Below, piece by piece: positions 1 through 9,424 of a stretch of 31,627 bases of DNA. The translations under genes were made by a program, and so were the position numbers. The notes below the pieces were generated by a model. It ran no database searches, was not told where the DNA came from, and saw only the letters and a list, made by a program, of their open reading frames with translations. The DNA comes from JADFMN01 sp964529975 (GTDB lineage Bacteria; Armatimonadota; Fimbriimonadia; Fimbriimonadales; Fimbriimonadaceae), in contig CAZGXW010000030.1 of assembly GCA_964529975.1 (NCBI GenBank), positions 1 through 31,627 of the forward strand. The letters are read 5' to 3'. Position 1 is the stretch's first letter. Every line of letters begins with the position of its first letter.

Positions 1-1
1 C

Positions 2-657
<656 letters not shown>

Positions 658-661
<4 letters not shown>

Positions 662-2082
662 CGCCGTTCCAAAAGTACTTTGGGATTTGTGTACTCGTCG
701 TACGCGTAGCACACGCCTTCGCGACCAAGCCCGCTCCGCTTCAAACCACCATAGGGCATCGCGTCGAACCGCAGAGTAGGGAAGTCGTTCGCAATGACCC
801 CACTGACCTGTAGGCTTCTGTACGCCCGCTCTATGCGCGCAGAATCCCGCGTGAAAACGCTCGCATGGATGCCGAACCGCGATTGATTCACCATGGAATA
901 GCCGTGGTCTTCATCCTCGAACCGAGAAAGCGTCAGAACTGGGCCGAAGACTTCGTCCGTGGCCAGCCGACATTCTCGACCGACCCCTTCGATCAACGTG
1001 GGCTCTACGACGTTCCCAACCCGGTTGCCACCCGCGAGTACCGTCGCACCGTTCGATTCGGCCTCGGCGATCCATTCCATAACCCTTTCCGCAGCCTCCG
1101 CACTTATGAGCGGCCCACATACAGTCTCCTCCCGCAGAGGGTCTCCTGTCGGAGTCGCCTCCGTGGCCGCTATCATCCGCTCGCGCACCTTGTCATAAAC
1201 GGGACTCTCGACGCGCATGTGTTGCGCCGAGATGCAAACTTGGCCCGCATACCCATACGCGCTCGTCGCAATACGAGCCACAGCCCAGTCTAGGTCGGCG
1301 TCTGGGAACACAAGCGCGCTCGCATCGCCGCCGAGTTCGAGCACGATGGGTTTCTCCGGCAACAAAGACCGCAAGTGCCAACCCACGCGCTCCGACCCAG
1401 TGAAACTCACCATCGCAATCCTTGAATCGAGCGCGATCGACTCGGCCACCGAGTTGTCGCAGAGCAGCGCGTTGACCACGCCGTTCGGAACCCCAGCATC
1501 GACAACCAAGTCAACGAGGGCAAACGTCGAAAGCGGTGCCAAAGGCGACGGTTTCAAGACGACGGGACATCCCGCTGCCAAGGCCGGCGCCAACTTGTGG
1601 GCGGTGAGGTTGTACGGCCAGTTGTACGGCACGATCGCTAACACGGGGCCTACAGCCTCGCGGACCACGCTGCAGGTGTAGTCTCCTCCTCGCGCATCGG
1701 TGTCCAATGGCACGTCTTCGACGCCGTCTCCTTCCAACAGGCCCGCAGCCAGGCGGAACGTGACCTCCAATCGTGCGACCTCGCCGCGTGACCAAACGAT
1801 CGGCTTTGCAACTTCGGTGCTCAACAGTCGGGCGAGTTCCTCGCTTCGCGAATTCACCAGTTCGGCCACGCGAAGGAGAAGGCTCTGCCGCTCAGAACGA
1901 GGCGACCACGCCCAGTCCCTCGCAACCCTGCTGACCGCCACAAGGACGTCCTCCGCCGTCCGGGGGCCGGAAACCGGAGCCGTCCCAACCACCGAACCGT
2001 CGTACGGTGCAAGAATCTGGACTTGGCCGACCTCGCCCGTGAGTTCCCGGCGTCCATCGATCAGGTTGCGGGCCTGGACCAT
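658..2082 (-). CDS. NAD(P)-dependent aldehyde dehydrogenase family protein
   Basis: A 474-residue soluble ALDH that oxidises an aldehyde to the carboxylate or a thioester. Visible motifs are the cofactor/substrate loop VPYNWPYN (about 152-158), FTGSERVG (228-234), the general base Glu249 in LELGGD, the catalytic Cys283 in GYAGQVCISA, and EVFGPVLTL. The tail PYGGLKRSGLGREG is typical of lactaldehyde / non-phosphorylating glyceraldehyde-3-phosphate dehydrogenase-like ALDHs. The exact substrate cannot be read. I chose the ATG at 2082 rather than upstream in-frame starts because it gives a normal ALDH N-terminus and has a TCTAAT -10-like hexamer 7 nt before it. Upstream starts would run into pyrF, which diverges 49 bp away. 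Its stop overlaps the ABC ATPase stop by 4 bp. Confidence 0.92.
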
Positions 2083-2089
2083 CAACCGG

Positions 2090-2095
2090 ATTAGA
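2090..2095 (-). promoter_or_regulatory. Candidate -10 of aldehyde dehydrogenase (leaderless)
   Basis: TCTAAT on the minus strand differs from TATAAT at one base and ends 7 nt before the ATG. The transcript would therefore start at or next to the start codon. No convincing -35 and no Shine-Dalgarno sequence are seen. Confidence 0.4.
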
Positions 2096-2106
2096 CCAGA
2101 AAGCGA

Positions 2107-2112
2107 TACACT
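2107..2112 (+). promoter_or_regulatory. Candidate -10 of pyrF
   Basis: TACACT lies in the short divergent gap, 19 nt before the pyrF ATG, so the leader would be only about 12 nt. No clear -35 is present. Confidence 0.3.
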
Positions 2113-2131
2113 GTGCCCAGGTGTCCCATCC

Positions 2132-2845
2132 ATGAAGCGAAAGATCATTTGCGCCCTCGATACGGGCGATCTGGGGGAGGCAAGGGAGACCGTCCGTAGG
2201 CTCGCGCCCTATTCCGCCGCGTTCAAAGTCGGGCACGCCCTGACCCTGCAAAACGGGCTGGACGTGGTCGACAGGCTGCGCGACGAGGGCGCGGAGCGCG
2301 TGTTCCTCGACCTCAAGTTCCACGACATCCCGAACTCCGTCGGACGCGCCGTGCGCGAGGCCACAAAGCGCGGCGTATGGATGATGACCCTGCACATCTC
2401 GGGCGGGCCGGCTATGGTGACGGCCGCAAGCGAGGAAGCGAAGGCGAACGGTCCGGACAAAGCGCCGCTGCTCGTCGGAGTCAGCGTGCTCACATCGCTT
2501 GACCAGCACGTCCTCACCGACCACCTCGGCATCGGCAGAACGATCGAGGAGCACATGGTCTATCTCAGCAAACTCGGAGTGGATTGTGGCCTCGACGGCG
2601 TCGTTTGCTCCGTCCACGAGATTGCCGCGATCCGCGAGGCGATCGGGCACAAGGTCATCGTGACGCCGGGCATCCGACCGGCGCATGGAGACAGGCACGA
2701 CCAGCAGCGCGTCGGGGACGCTCGCTCCGCGCTCGAGGCTGGCGCCGACTACCTGGTCATCGGTCGCGCGCTGACCGACGCGGCGGATCCCGTCCAGGCC
2801 CTCGCCGACCTTGGCCTCGAAACGGAAGAGTGGCAGAAAGTCTAA
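2132..2845 (+). CDS. pyrF: Orotidine 5'-phosphate decarboxylase
   Basis: Catalyses the last step of UMP synthesis, decarboxylation of OMP. The 237-residue length fits the bacterial PyrF family. The catalytic array is visible as LDLKFHDIPN (Asp60, Lys62, Asp65), with an upstream lysine in FKVG (Lys32) and the phosphate-binding VTPGIRP and YLVIGRAL segments near the C-terminus. The ATG at 2132 gives the standard N-terminus (KIICALDTGD). Further upstream the frame is antisense to the aldehyde dehydrogenase. No other pyrimidine gene is adjacent. The downstream mutY start overlaps its last 16 bases, so the two are probably co-transcribed. Confidence 0.97.
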   Translation: MKRKIICALDTGDLGEARETVRRLAPYSAAFKVGHALTLQNGLDVVDRLRDEGAERVFLDLKFHDIPNSVGRAVREATKRGVWMMTLHISGGPAMVTAASEEAKANGPDKAPLLVGVSVLTSLDQHVLTDHLGIGRTIEEHMVYLSKLGVDCGLDGVVCSVHEIAAIREAIGHKVIVTPGIRPAHGDRHDQQRVGDARSALEAGADYLVIGRALTDAADPVQALADLGLETEEWQKV

Positions 2846-3819
2846 GGCGCGCGCTGTTGCGGTGGTACGACGCGAACAAGCGCGACCTGCCTTGGCGACG
2901 AACTCAGGATCCATACCCAATCCTAGTCAGCGAGTCGATGCTCCAGCAGACCACGGTTGTTGCCGTCGTCCCGTACTTTGAGCGATGGATGGCCCGGTTT
3001 CCGACTGTCGAGTCTCTTGCAAGTGCCATGTCCGACGACGTCCTCGCGGCATGGCAAGGGCTCGGCTACTACCGTCGTGCACGAAACCTGCATGCGACGG
3101 CAGCCCTCGTGGTCAAGCAGGGCTGGCCGTCTGACCTGGCCGGTTGGCGCGCTTTGCCAGGGGTCGGGGCCTACACAGCGGGAGCGGTGTGTTCCATCGC
3201 CCTCGGCCTGAGAGTGCCTGCCGTCGACGCCAACGTCACTCGCGTCGCCGCCAGAGTCAGCGGTGGAAGAACGCCAGCGGCCGACTGGGCGCGCGACCTG
3301 GTCCAATGCGCAAGGCCAGGCGACATCAACCAAGCGCTGATGGACCTCGGTGCGACCGTTTGCAAGGCAAAGTCGTGGGCCTGTGACCGATGCCCGCTAG
3401 CAATGCACTGCGTCGCATGCGGCGTCGGCGAACAGCACCGACTTCCAGCACAAACGAAAAGAAAGGCGACCATTGAAGTCCAGGAGTTTGCGACGGTGTA
3501 CAGGAAAGGTGCGAAGTTCGGAGTACAAAGATTCGAAGAAGGGAAGTGGTGGGCTGGAATGTACGGGTTCGCTCGCTCGCACGATGCCCCTTGTGGCGAG
3601 AACATCGGCACGGTAAGGCACACAGTCACGCACCATAAGATCCGGCTCTCGGTCCACCTATCCGAAACGAGCCAGAAAGGGCTCCTATGGAAGTCGGTCG
3701 ACGAGTTGGAGCGACTGCCGATGCCGACTCCCGACCGAAAGGCCCTGAGGCTTGCCGTTCAAGCGATCGGATCGAAGCCCGCTGGCACCGCGAGGCTCCC
3801 GTCTTCCGCCAAGAAGTAG
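2830..3819 (+). CDS. mutY: A/G-specific adenine DNA glycosylase
   Basis: MutY removes adenine mispaired with 8-oxoguanine (GO repair). The 329-residue protein has the catalytic Glu35 in SESMLQQT, the helix-hairpin-helix LPGVGAYTAGAV (about 109-120) with Asp133 in VDANVTRV, and a complete 4Fe-4S loop with Cys178, Cys185, Cys188 and Cys194 in C-x6-C-x2-C-x5-C spacing. A C-terminal NUDIX-like 8-oxoG recognition domain follows, with RHTVTHHKIRL as its landmark. The GTG at 2830 is the only sensible start before the conserved RWYDANKRDLPWR, and gives a 16-bp overlap with pyrF. The 3' end overlaps the convergent gene by 61 bp. Confidence 0.95.
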   Translation: MAESLRRALLRWYDANKRDLPWRRTQDPYPILVSESMLQQTTVVAVVPYFERWMARFPTVESLASAMSDDVLAAWQGLGYYRRARNLHATAALVVKQGWPSDLAGWRALPGVGAYTAGAVCSIALGLRVPAVDANVTRVAARVSGGRTPAADWARDLVQCARPGDINQALMDLGATVCKAKSWACDRCPLAMHCVACGVGEQHRLPAQTKRKATIEVQEFATVYRKGAKFGVQRFEEGKWWAGMYGFARSHDAPCGENIGTVRHTVTHHKIRLSVHLSETSQKGLLWKSVDELERLPMPTPDRKALRLAVQAIGSKPAGTARLPSSAKK

Positions 3820-5600
3820 ATCGTAAGTGGTGGAACGGGCGACAAGTTGCGGAACGTCTTGATCATCACGCGGACCTCTCCGTCCGTATAGAACGAACCG
3901 GTATACGGATCGACAGCCCGGGGCACAGGGTTGTGCGTGTCGTGGTACCAGTACGCCTTCTTATCGTCGATCCACACGATCGCACCGACGCCGCTTGCTA
4001 CAACGATTCGGTATCGCCCAGCCTTAGACATCCGCACGTTCGCGTACAAGTACAGCGTCCCCGGCCCTGCGCCAAAGATCTTCTCGACATCGACGTGCGG
4101 GCTCGTCACAAGGAGGGCGGTCCATTCGACGGGCAGGTTACTGCGGCCATTGAACACTTGACCAAGTCTCACGTTCTTCTCACACGGGTATTCCTTGTCG
4201 AAACCCGTGCCCTCTTGGTTGGTCATCGGCCCCACGACGTACCACAGTTGTGGCGCGAACACGGGGAACTCCGCCTCGCCGTCCGGGAGCGTGACTTTGA
4301 TCACCTCTCGTTGCCTCATGCTGGTCGGCGCCTTGTACACGACCGCGAACGTCGACGCTCCGCCAGGATTTAGCACGAACTCGCCGATCTTGTGCGCCAG
4401 TTCAAACCCCCTTGGGCCTTCGACGCTCGGTGTGATGGTGATAGCAGACTCCCCTGTGTTCTCGAACCTCAGCGCGAACTTGGTGGCCGCTCCCGCAGTG
4501 GCGACCGGCGAGTCGATGTACTGGGCGGAGACACGGACCGTGCCGACGTCGACGAACGACTCGACCGGCTCCCTTTCGAGGAGCGACTTGACAAAGTCTG
4601 ATTGGGGGCTGATCGCCTGTGTGACGGACGCCGGAGCCTCGCCTTCCGCAGTCGGAAGGGCGAGGGGCGGAGTCGAGAACTGTTCCGCGTCCTTGGCGAC
4701 CAAGGAGACAAGGCTGTCGATCGATTTGGGACCGTCGATCCCGCGCAGCCCGTGGCCGTAGACCATCAGTTCTCCGAGTGGCTTCGTCCAAGCAAGCGGG
4801 ACGCTTCCGCTGACGTGTGCGCAGATCGCTCCGCAGGCCAAAGTCGAGTGTCCAGAAGCGCCACCGCACCCAGCGGTCACAAGCACGCACCGCTCGAAGT
4901 CCAAGCCGCCGTGCAACAGTCCGAGCATGATCCAGGATGCTGTCAGCGCCGCGTCTTGTGGGTCGGCGATCCCTAGAAGGGCAGGTAACTGCTCGTGGAC
5001 TTCGCGCACTCCGTCCGGCTTGCCGACCGACTTGAGGATCGGTCCCATGGCGCGTAAGACGTCGCTTGACTTTGGCAAGCCATTGCCGATATCTCGCACG
5101 AGGTCCGTTACCGTCTTTCCAGGGCTGAGGAGCGCCATAGCCCTGGCGAGCGCGACGGGAACCCACACTCCCTCGCCAGCATGGTCGATCGAGGCGTCGT
5201 AGTAGGCGTGCTCTGCGGCCTCGTCCGGCTTGCCATGGAACACCAGGCCCCAGTACACGGATCTCCCAATGGCGTTGGAACCGCGAGACAAGGGGTTCGC
5301 AAAGGAGCCCGACACCGGGGAGGTCAGACCAAGCGCGACGTGCCCAAGGCCGAACGCGCTCTCGTCGCTCGGATAGTTCCAATGCGCGAGGAGCGATCTG
5401 GCCAGGCTATGCGGCACCCCGACAGACCGCACGTGTTGCGACCATACGAGCCAAGACTCGATAGCCTCGCTCGCCGACATGCGAGGCGGGATCGGGTCAT
5501 AGAACGAGAGGTACTTGAGTTCGCGCCTCCCGCGGGTTTGCGAGCCCAGGGTCCAACCCACAAGCGCGCCTTGGACGGCCGCCCTCACGTTGTCGGTCAT
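3759..5600 (-). CDS. ADP-ribosylglycohydrolase-like protein with C-terminal beta domain (degenerate active site)
   Basis: The 613-residue protein has an N-terminal all-helical ADP-ribosylglycohydrolase (DraG) fold, recognised from AAVQGALVGWTLGS at the N-terminus, YYDASIDHAGEGVWVPVALARAMAL (about 133-157) and GCGGASGHSTLACGAICAHVSG (about 244-265). In active family members the last region reads GGDTDT and carries the Mg-binding aspartates. Here it is GGASGH, and the N-terminal acidic cluster is not evident, so hydrolase activity is doubtful. Residues of roughly 390-613 are beta-rich, with a CARDB-like segment (FALRFENTGESAITI) and a second beta domain. No signal peptide is seen. The ATG at 5600 has CAGAAT 7 nt upstream. 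The 3' end overlaps mutY by 61 bp. Function unknown. Confidence 0.8.
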   Translation of the reverse strand: MTDNVRAAVQGALVGWTLGSQTRGRRELKYLSFYDPIPPRMSASEAIESWLVWSQHVRSVGVPHSLARSLLAHWNYPSDESAFGLGHVALGLTSPVSGSFANPLSRGSNAIGRSVYWGLVFHGKPDEAAEHAYYDASIDHAGEGVWVPVALARAMALLSPGKTVTDLVRDIGNGLPKSSDVLRAMGPILKSVGKPDGVREVHEQLPALLGIADPQDAALTASWIMLGLLHGGLDFERCVLVTAGCGGASGHSTLACGAICAHVSGSVPLAWTKPLGELMVYGHGLRGIDGPKSIDSLVSLVAKDAEQFSTPPLALPTAEGEAPASVTQAISPQSDFVKSLLEREPVESFVDVGTVRVSAQYIDSPVATAGAATKFALRFENTGESAITITPSVEGPRGFELAHKIGEFVLNPGGASTFAVVYKAPTSMRQREVIKVTLPDGEAEFPVFAPQLWYVVGPMTNQEGTGFDKEYPCEKNVRLGQVFNGRSNLPVEWTALLVTSPHVDVEKIFGAGPGTLYLYANVRMSKAGRYRIVVASGVGAIVWIDDKKAYWYHDTHNPVPRAVDPYTGSFYTDGEVRVMIKTFRNLSPVPPLTIYFLAEDGSLAVPAGFDPIA

Positions 5601-5607
5601 TGCGGTG

Positions 5608-5613
5608 ATTCTG
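5608..5613 (-). promoter_or_regulatory. Candidate -10 of ADP-ribosylglycohydrolase-like gene (leaderless)
   Basis: CAGAAT on the minus strand ends 7 nt before the ATG at 5600. This is the same spacing as at many other genes in this window. Confidence 0.3.
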
Positions 5614-5641
5614 GCACCCCTAGAGGACGTAGGCCGGGATG

Positions 5642-5647
5642 TAGAAT
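5642..5647 (+). promoter_or_regulatory. Candidate -10 of PAP2 gene (leaderless)
   Basis: TAGAAT, preceded by TG, lies 5 nt before the GTG start at 5653. It supports that start and an mRNA without a leader. Confidence 0.45.
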
Positions 5648-5652
5648 GGGCC

Positions 5653-6219
5653 GTGCGCGAACTCGATGTGGCGCTCTTTCGCGCGATCAATGGCTGGCCC
5701 GACTGGATGGAGCCGACCTTTGTGTTCCTCAGCCTCGGCACTAAGCAACTCTGGGTGGTCTTGCTCCTGCTCGCCGCGTTTGTCGGGTTCGTCTGGTCGC
5801 AGAAGACGAGGGCTGGAGCGATCCTCGCAATGGTCAGTTGGCCGTTCGCAAACGCGGCATGCGACTGGTTGAAGTACGGCTTCCAAGGACTAAGGCCATG
5901 CGTCGAACTTCAAGACGTGATTTTGCGCGTCCCCAAGTTGACAAGTTTCGGAACCGCCTCGGCGCACTCGGCCACGATGATGGCCGTCGCAGTGGCGTTC
6001 TTGTTCTATCACCGGCCTTCCGGGTTCGTGTGGCTGGCGATCGCCTTGCTGACAGGGCTTTCGCGCGTGTACGTAGGAGTCCACTACCCTTCGCAAGTGT
6101 TGCTCGGGTGGTTCGTCGGCTTCTTCGTGGCCTTTGTCGCCGTTATGACTTGGCGGGCACTGGATCGCCGCCGGTCGCTACGTCGCCAGGAAGCCGAATC
6201 ACGTCCTGCGGATCAGTAA
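5653..6219 (+). CDS. PAP2-family membrane phosphatase
   Basis: A 188-residue integral membrane protein of the type-2 phosphatidic acid phosphatase family, which dephosphorylates lipid phosphates such as undecaprenyl pyrophosphate or phosphatidic acid. Motif 1 is KYGFQGLRP (Lys74, Arg81, Pro82), motif 2 is SAH (103-105; usually SGH), and motif 3 is SRVYVGVHYPSQ (Ser137, Arg138, His144). The motif-3 aspartate that normally follows (PSD) is Gln148 here. Several hydrophobic segments alternate with these motifs. GTG 5653 gives the family-like start RELDVALFRAINGWPDWME, and in-frame codons further upstream lack support. Its last 77 bases overlap the convergent GerMN gene. Confidence 0.88.
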   Translation: MRELDVALFRAINGWPDWMEPTFVFLSLGTKQLWVVLLLLAAFVGFVWSQKTRAGAILAMVSWPFANAACDWLKYGFQGLRPCVELQDVILRVPKLTSFGTASAHSATMMAVAVAFLFYHRPSGFVWLAIALLTGLSRVYVGVHYPSQVLLGWFVGFFVAFVAVMTWRALDRRRSLRRQEAESRPADQ

Positions 6220-6709
6220 GATCGAGGTTGCCAAGGGTCTCGAGCGGTCTGCCTTCAACGGTGAACCGCACGAAGGCGACGTCAGGGAACTGCCCCATCG
6301 TGGCGAGAATGCCGTTCACAACCGTGCTCTCGTCGTCCGTCCCATAACTGGTCGCGAAGGCACCGTTGAAGTCAAGTGTCGCGATCGAGTTGTCTACGGT
6401 GCATGTGAGGACCTCGGCGCCCTGTGGCACGAACTTCGTCGTGCGCAAGTAGCGATTCACCGCAAAGACTTTGGGATCAGTGTTGGCTGGGACCTCGGCA
6501 GGCTCTTGCTTGAACCGAAGCTCGTTCTCGACGTAGTACGGCGTCAGGAGTTGCACGCCGACGCCGCCCTCTTGGTCCTCCGTCGTAACAATCTTGTCGT
6601 CGATCTTGTCGGCGGGGGCCAGTTTCACATAGGCCGCTATGCCGACAGCGACGATGACACAAACGAGCAGGACTGAAGTGATGAACGACTTGTCGCCTTT
6701 ACTTGCCAT
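6143..6709 (-). CDS. Membrane-anchored GerMN-domain protein
   Basis: A 188-residue protein with one N-terminal membrane segment (about residues 9-27, SFITSVLLVCVIVAVGIAAY) and an extracytoplasmic GerMN-like domain. The domain is recognised from LTPYYVENELRFKQE, the VNRYLRTTKFVP segment, ATLDFNGAF, DESTVVNGILATMGQFPDVAFVRFTVEGRPLETLG and the terminal LDLTDP. GerMN domains accompany sporulation and cell-wall amidase proteins and probably bind peptidoglycan or protein partners. The start overlaps the end of the amidase gene by 11 bp, so the two are very likely one operon and act together in the wall. The 3' end overlaps the convergent PAP2 gene by 77 bp. Confidence 0.85.
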   Translation of the reverse strand: MASKGDKSFITSVLLVCVIVAVGIAAYVKLAPADKIDDKIVTTEDQEGGVGVQLLTPYYVENELRFKQEPAEVPANTDPKVFAVNRYLRTTKFVPQGAEVLTCTVDNSIATLDFNGAFATSYGTDDESTVVNGILATMGQFPDVAFVRFTVEGRPLETLGNLDLTDPQDVIRLPGDVATGGDPVPAKS

Positions 6710-8333
6710 CTCCGTCTCCTAGGAACGATTTGATGCCTTTCACGATCGCCTTGGCAGCTGCATCGTGGAACTCCGGTTGGACAAGTCGGGCCCTGTCCTT
6801 CGAGTTGTTGAGGAAGCCGAGTTCGATAAGCACGGCCGGCATCGCGGCACCGCGCAGTACAGCGAAGCCCTTCGTCTTGTAGATCCGCGAATCGCTCCAG
6901 ACACCCATGTCCGGTATCTTGCTTACGCTGGCGATCTCGGTTTGGATGCACTGGGCCAGCATCATCGACACCGGGTCTTGCATGTGATAGAAGGTCATGC
7001 CGCCCGAAACGCTGTTGGCCGTCTGGTTCGAGTTGATGTGCACGCTGATGTACAGATCGGCCTTGCTCTCGTTTGCGGTCTCAGGGCGGCTCAGCAGGGG
7101 AACGGTCGTGTCCTCGTTGCGGATCATCACGACGGAGGCGCCCGCTTCAGTCAAGTACGCCGCGAGTTTCTTAGCGATGCTCAATGTGAGGTCCTTCTCG
7201 TAAGTCTTGCCCCAGGTGGTCCCGGTCTCGCGTCCACCGTGACCCGCATCGACCACGATCACCTTGTTTGCCAGTTTCCCGCTCGCCTCCTTGGGCTTGA
7301 ACACGCGAAGCGTGATGATGCGGTCGTTGTTCTTTAGTTCGAAGGCGCACGTGTCTATGAGGGAGAACGTGACCACTGTGTGACCGGCCTCGTTCCTCTT
7401 CGACTCCGAGTGGAGCATGAACTTCGACTCATACGCCGTGGTCGCGCCGTTGTTGCTCGGCTCGCTCACGGGGATTGTGATCTGGATCGTCTTTGAGTCG
7501 ATGTACTTGGCCGAGGGACTAGACGCCAGCGACCCCGTATAGGGAAGCATGAACGTTGCACTCTTGTCGTCCTCTCGCGCAAGGTTTGGAGTGGACACCG
7601 TCGCTTGGGGCTTGGGCACGACAGTCACCTGGACGTCCGGCGGCTGTTGGTCGGGAGGGGCGATACCGCCCTGCGACGCCTCATCCGGATCGACCTGGTC
7701 GAACCGCTCTTCGCTGAACTTGACGAGGAAGGAACGTGCAGCCTTGAATGTCGGCAGGAACTGCTTCGCCATCTCGGGCGACTCGACGACGACCCGCGCC
7801 ACGCTGGGGGAGAACTGTCCCGCGCGCCAACCGCTCGGCAGACCCTGGGTCGAAGCCTCCTGCACTTTGGCGCCGTTGAAGTCCATGATCAAACGGTCCG
7901 GAGAGGGAAGTCTGCTGAAAGTGACCTGGACCGGGAGCGTAAAGTCGATGCGCATCCCGCCTTCGACAGCCTCGATGATCCGCAACTGTGAGAACACCTT
8001 GATCGTGGACTTGTCCTCCGACCATTCAAGTTCTGCGCCCAAGAAACGGGCAGCCTCGTGCAGCGAGACCATAGTCTTGGTGTCGATCCGTCGGGCGGGG
8101 AGGGAGAACGCGCGTCCAGCGTGCGACACGTCGACGAGATCGCCCTTGTCGGTGACGGAGAGGCCCCACGACTTGAGAAGGGCAGGGGTGACCCAGCATT
8201 CGTTTTCGATGCGAACGCTTTCTTCCTTGAACTTTCCGAGGAACGTGTACTCGACTTGGACTGCCGATGGCGCTTGCGCCAGGGCTGCCGTCGTTACCAT
8301 CCATGGAACCAGAGCGGCTAGCCACTTCCTCAT
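6699..8333 (-). CDS. N-acetylmuramoyl-L-alanine amidase (Amidase_3) with AMIN-like domains
   Basis: A secreted zinc amidase that cleaves the bond between MurNAc and the peptide stem of peptidoglycan. The 544-residue protein has a signal peptide (1-19, cleavage near ALAQA), a copper-amine-oxidase-N-like wall-associated segment (about 45-115), one or two AMIN-type beta domains (about 116-210 and 258-348), and an Amidase_3 domain (about 356-540). Zinc ligands are His365 (DAGHGG), Glu379 (YEKD) and His432 (SVHINSN), and the catalytic Glu504 sits in IELGFLNN. The GerMN gene overlaps its 3' end. It diverges from tRNA-Val. This is AmiC-like in architecture, probably for daughter-cell separation or wall remodelling. 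Confidence 0.95.
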   Translation of the reverse strand: MRKWLAALVPWMVTTAALAQAPSAVQVEYTFLGKFKEESVRIENECWVTPALLKSWGLSVTDKGDLVDVSHAGRAFSLPARRIDTKTMVSLHEAARFLGAELEWSEDKSTIKVFSQLRIIEAVEGGMRIDFTLPVQVTFSRLPSPDRLIMDFNGAKVQEASTQGLPSGWRAGQFSPSVARVVVESPEMAKQFLPTFKAARSFLVKFSEERFDQVDPDEASQGGIAPPDQQPPDVQVTVVPKPQATVSTPNLAREDDKSATFMLPYTGSLASSPSAKYIDSKTIQITIPVSEPSNNGATTAYESKFMLHSESKRNEAGHTVVTFSLIDTCAFELKNNDRIITLRVFKPKEASGKLANKVIVVDAGHGGRETGTTWGKTYEKDLTLSIAKKLAAYLTEAGASVVMIRNEDTTVPLLSRPETANESKADLYISVHINSNQTANSVSGGMTFYHMQDPVSMMLAQCIQTEIASVSKIPDMGVWSDSRIYKTKGFAVLRGAAMPAVLIELGFLNNSKDRARLVQPEFHDAAAKAIVKGIKSFLGDGDGK

Positions 8334-8351
8334 TGGCTATTGAACTCCACT

Positions 8352-8357
8352 ATTGTA
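8352..8357 (-). promoter_or_regulatory. Candidate -10 of amidase-GerMN operon
   Basis: TACAAT on the minus strand, 18 nt before the amidase ATG. No good -35 is visible at 16-18 nt spacing. Confidence 0.35.
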
Positions 8358-8395
8358 CATCAAGACGGTCACAGGGGCACGGAGTTACCCTCGTG

Positions 8396-8401
8396 TACAC
8401 T
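8396..8401 (+). promoter_or_regulatory. Candidate -10 of tRNA-Val
   Basis: TACACT, 15 nt before the mature 5' end of the tRNA. No clear -35. Confidence 0.3.
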
Positions 8402-8416
8402 GCTTGTTCCACATTT

Positions 8417-9420
<1,004 letters not shown>

Positions 9421-9424
<4 letters not shown>

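Noticed and set aside
1700..2131. Long N-terminal extension of pyrF frame
   Set aside because: It is antisense to the aldehyde dehydrogenase, and PyrF normally starts at the KRKIICALD region.
3687..4373. Plus-strand frames opposite the ADP-ribosylglycohydrolase-like gene
   Set aside because: Arg/His-rich shadows without motifs. The minus strand frame is long and has family motifs.
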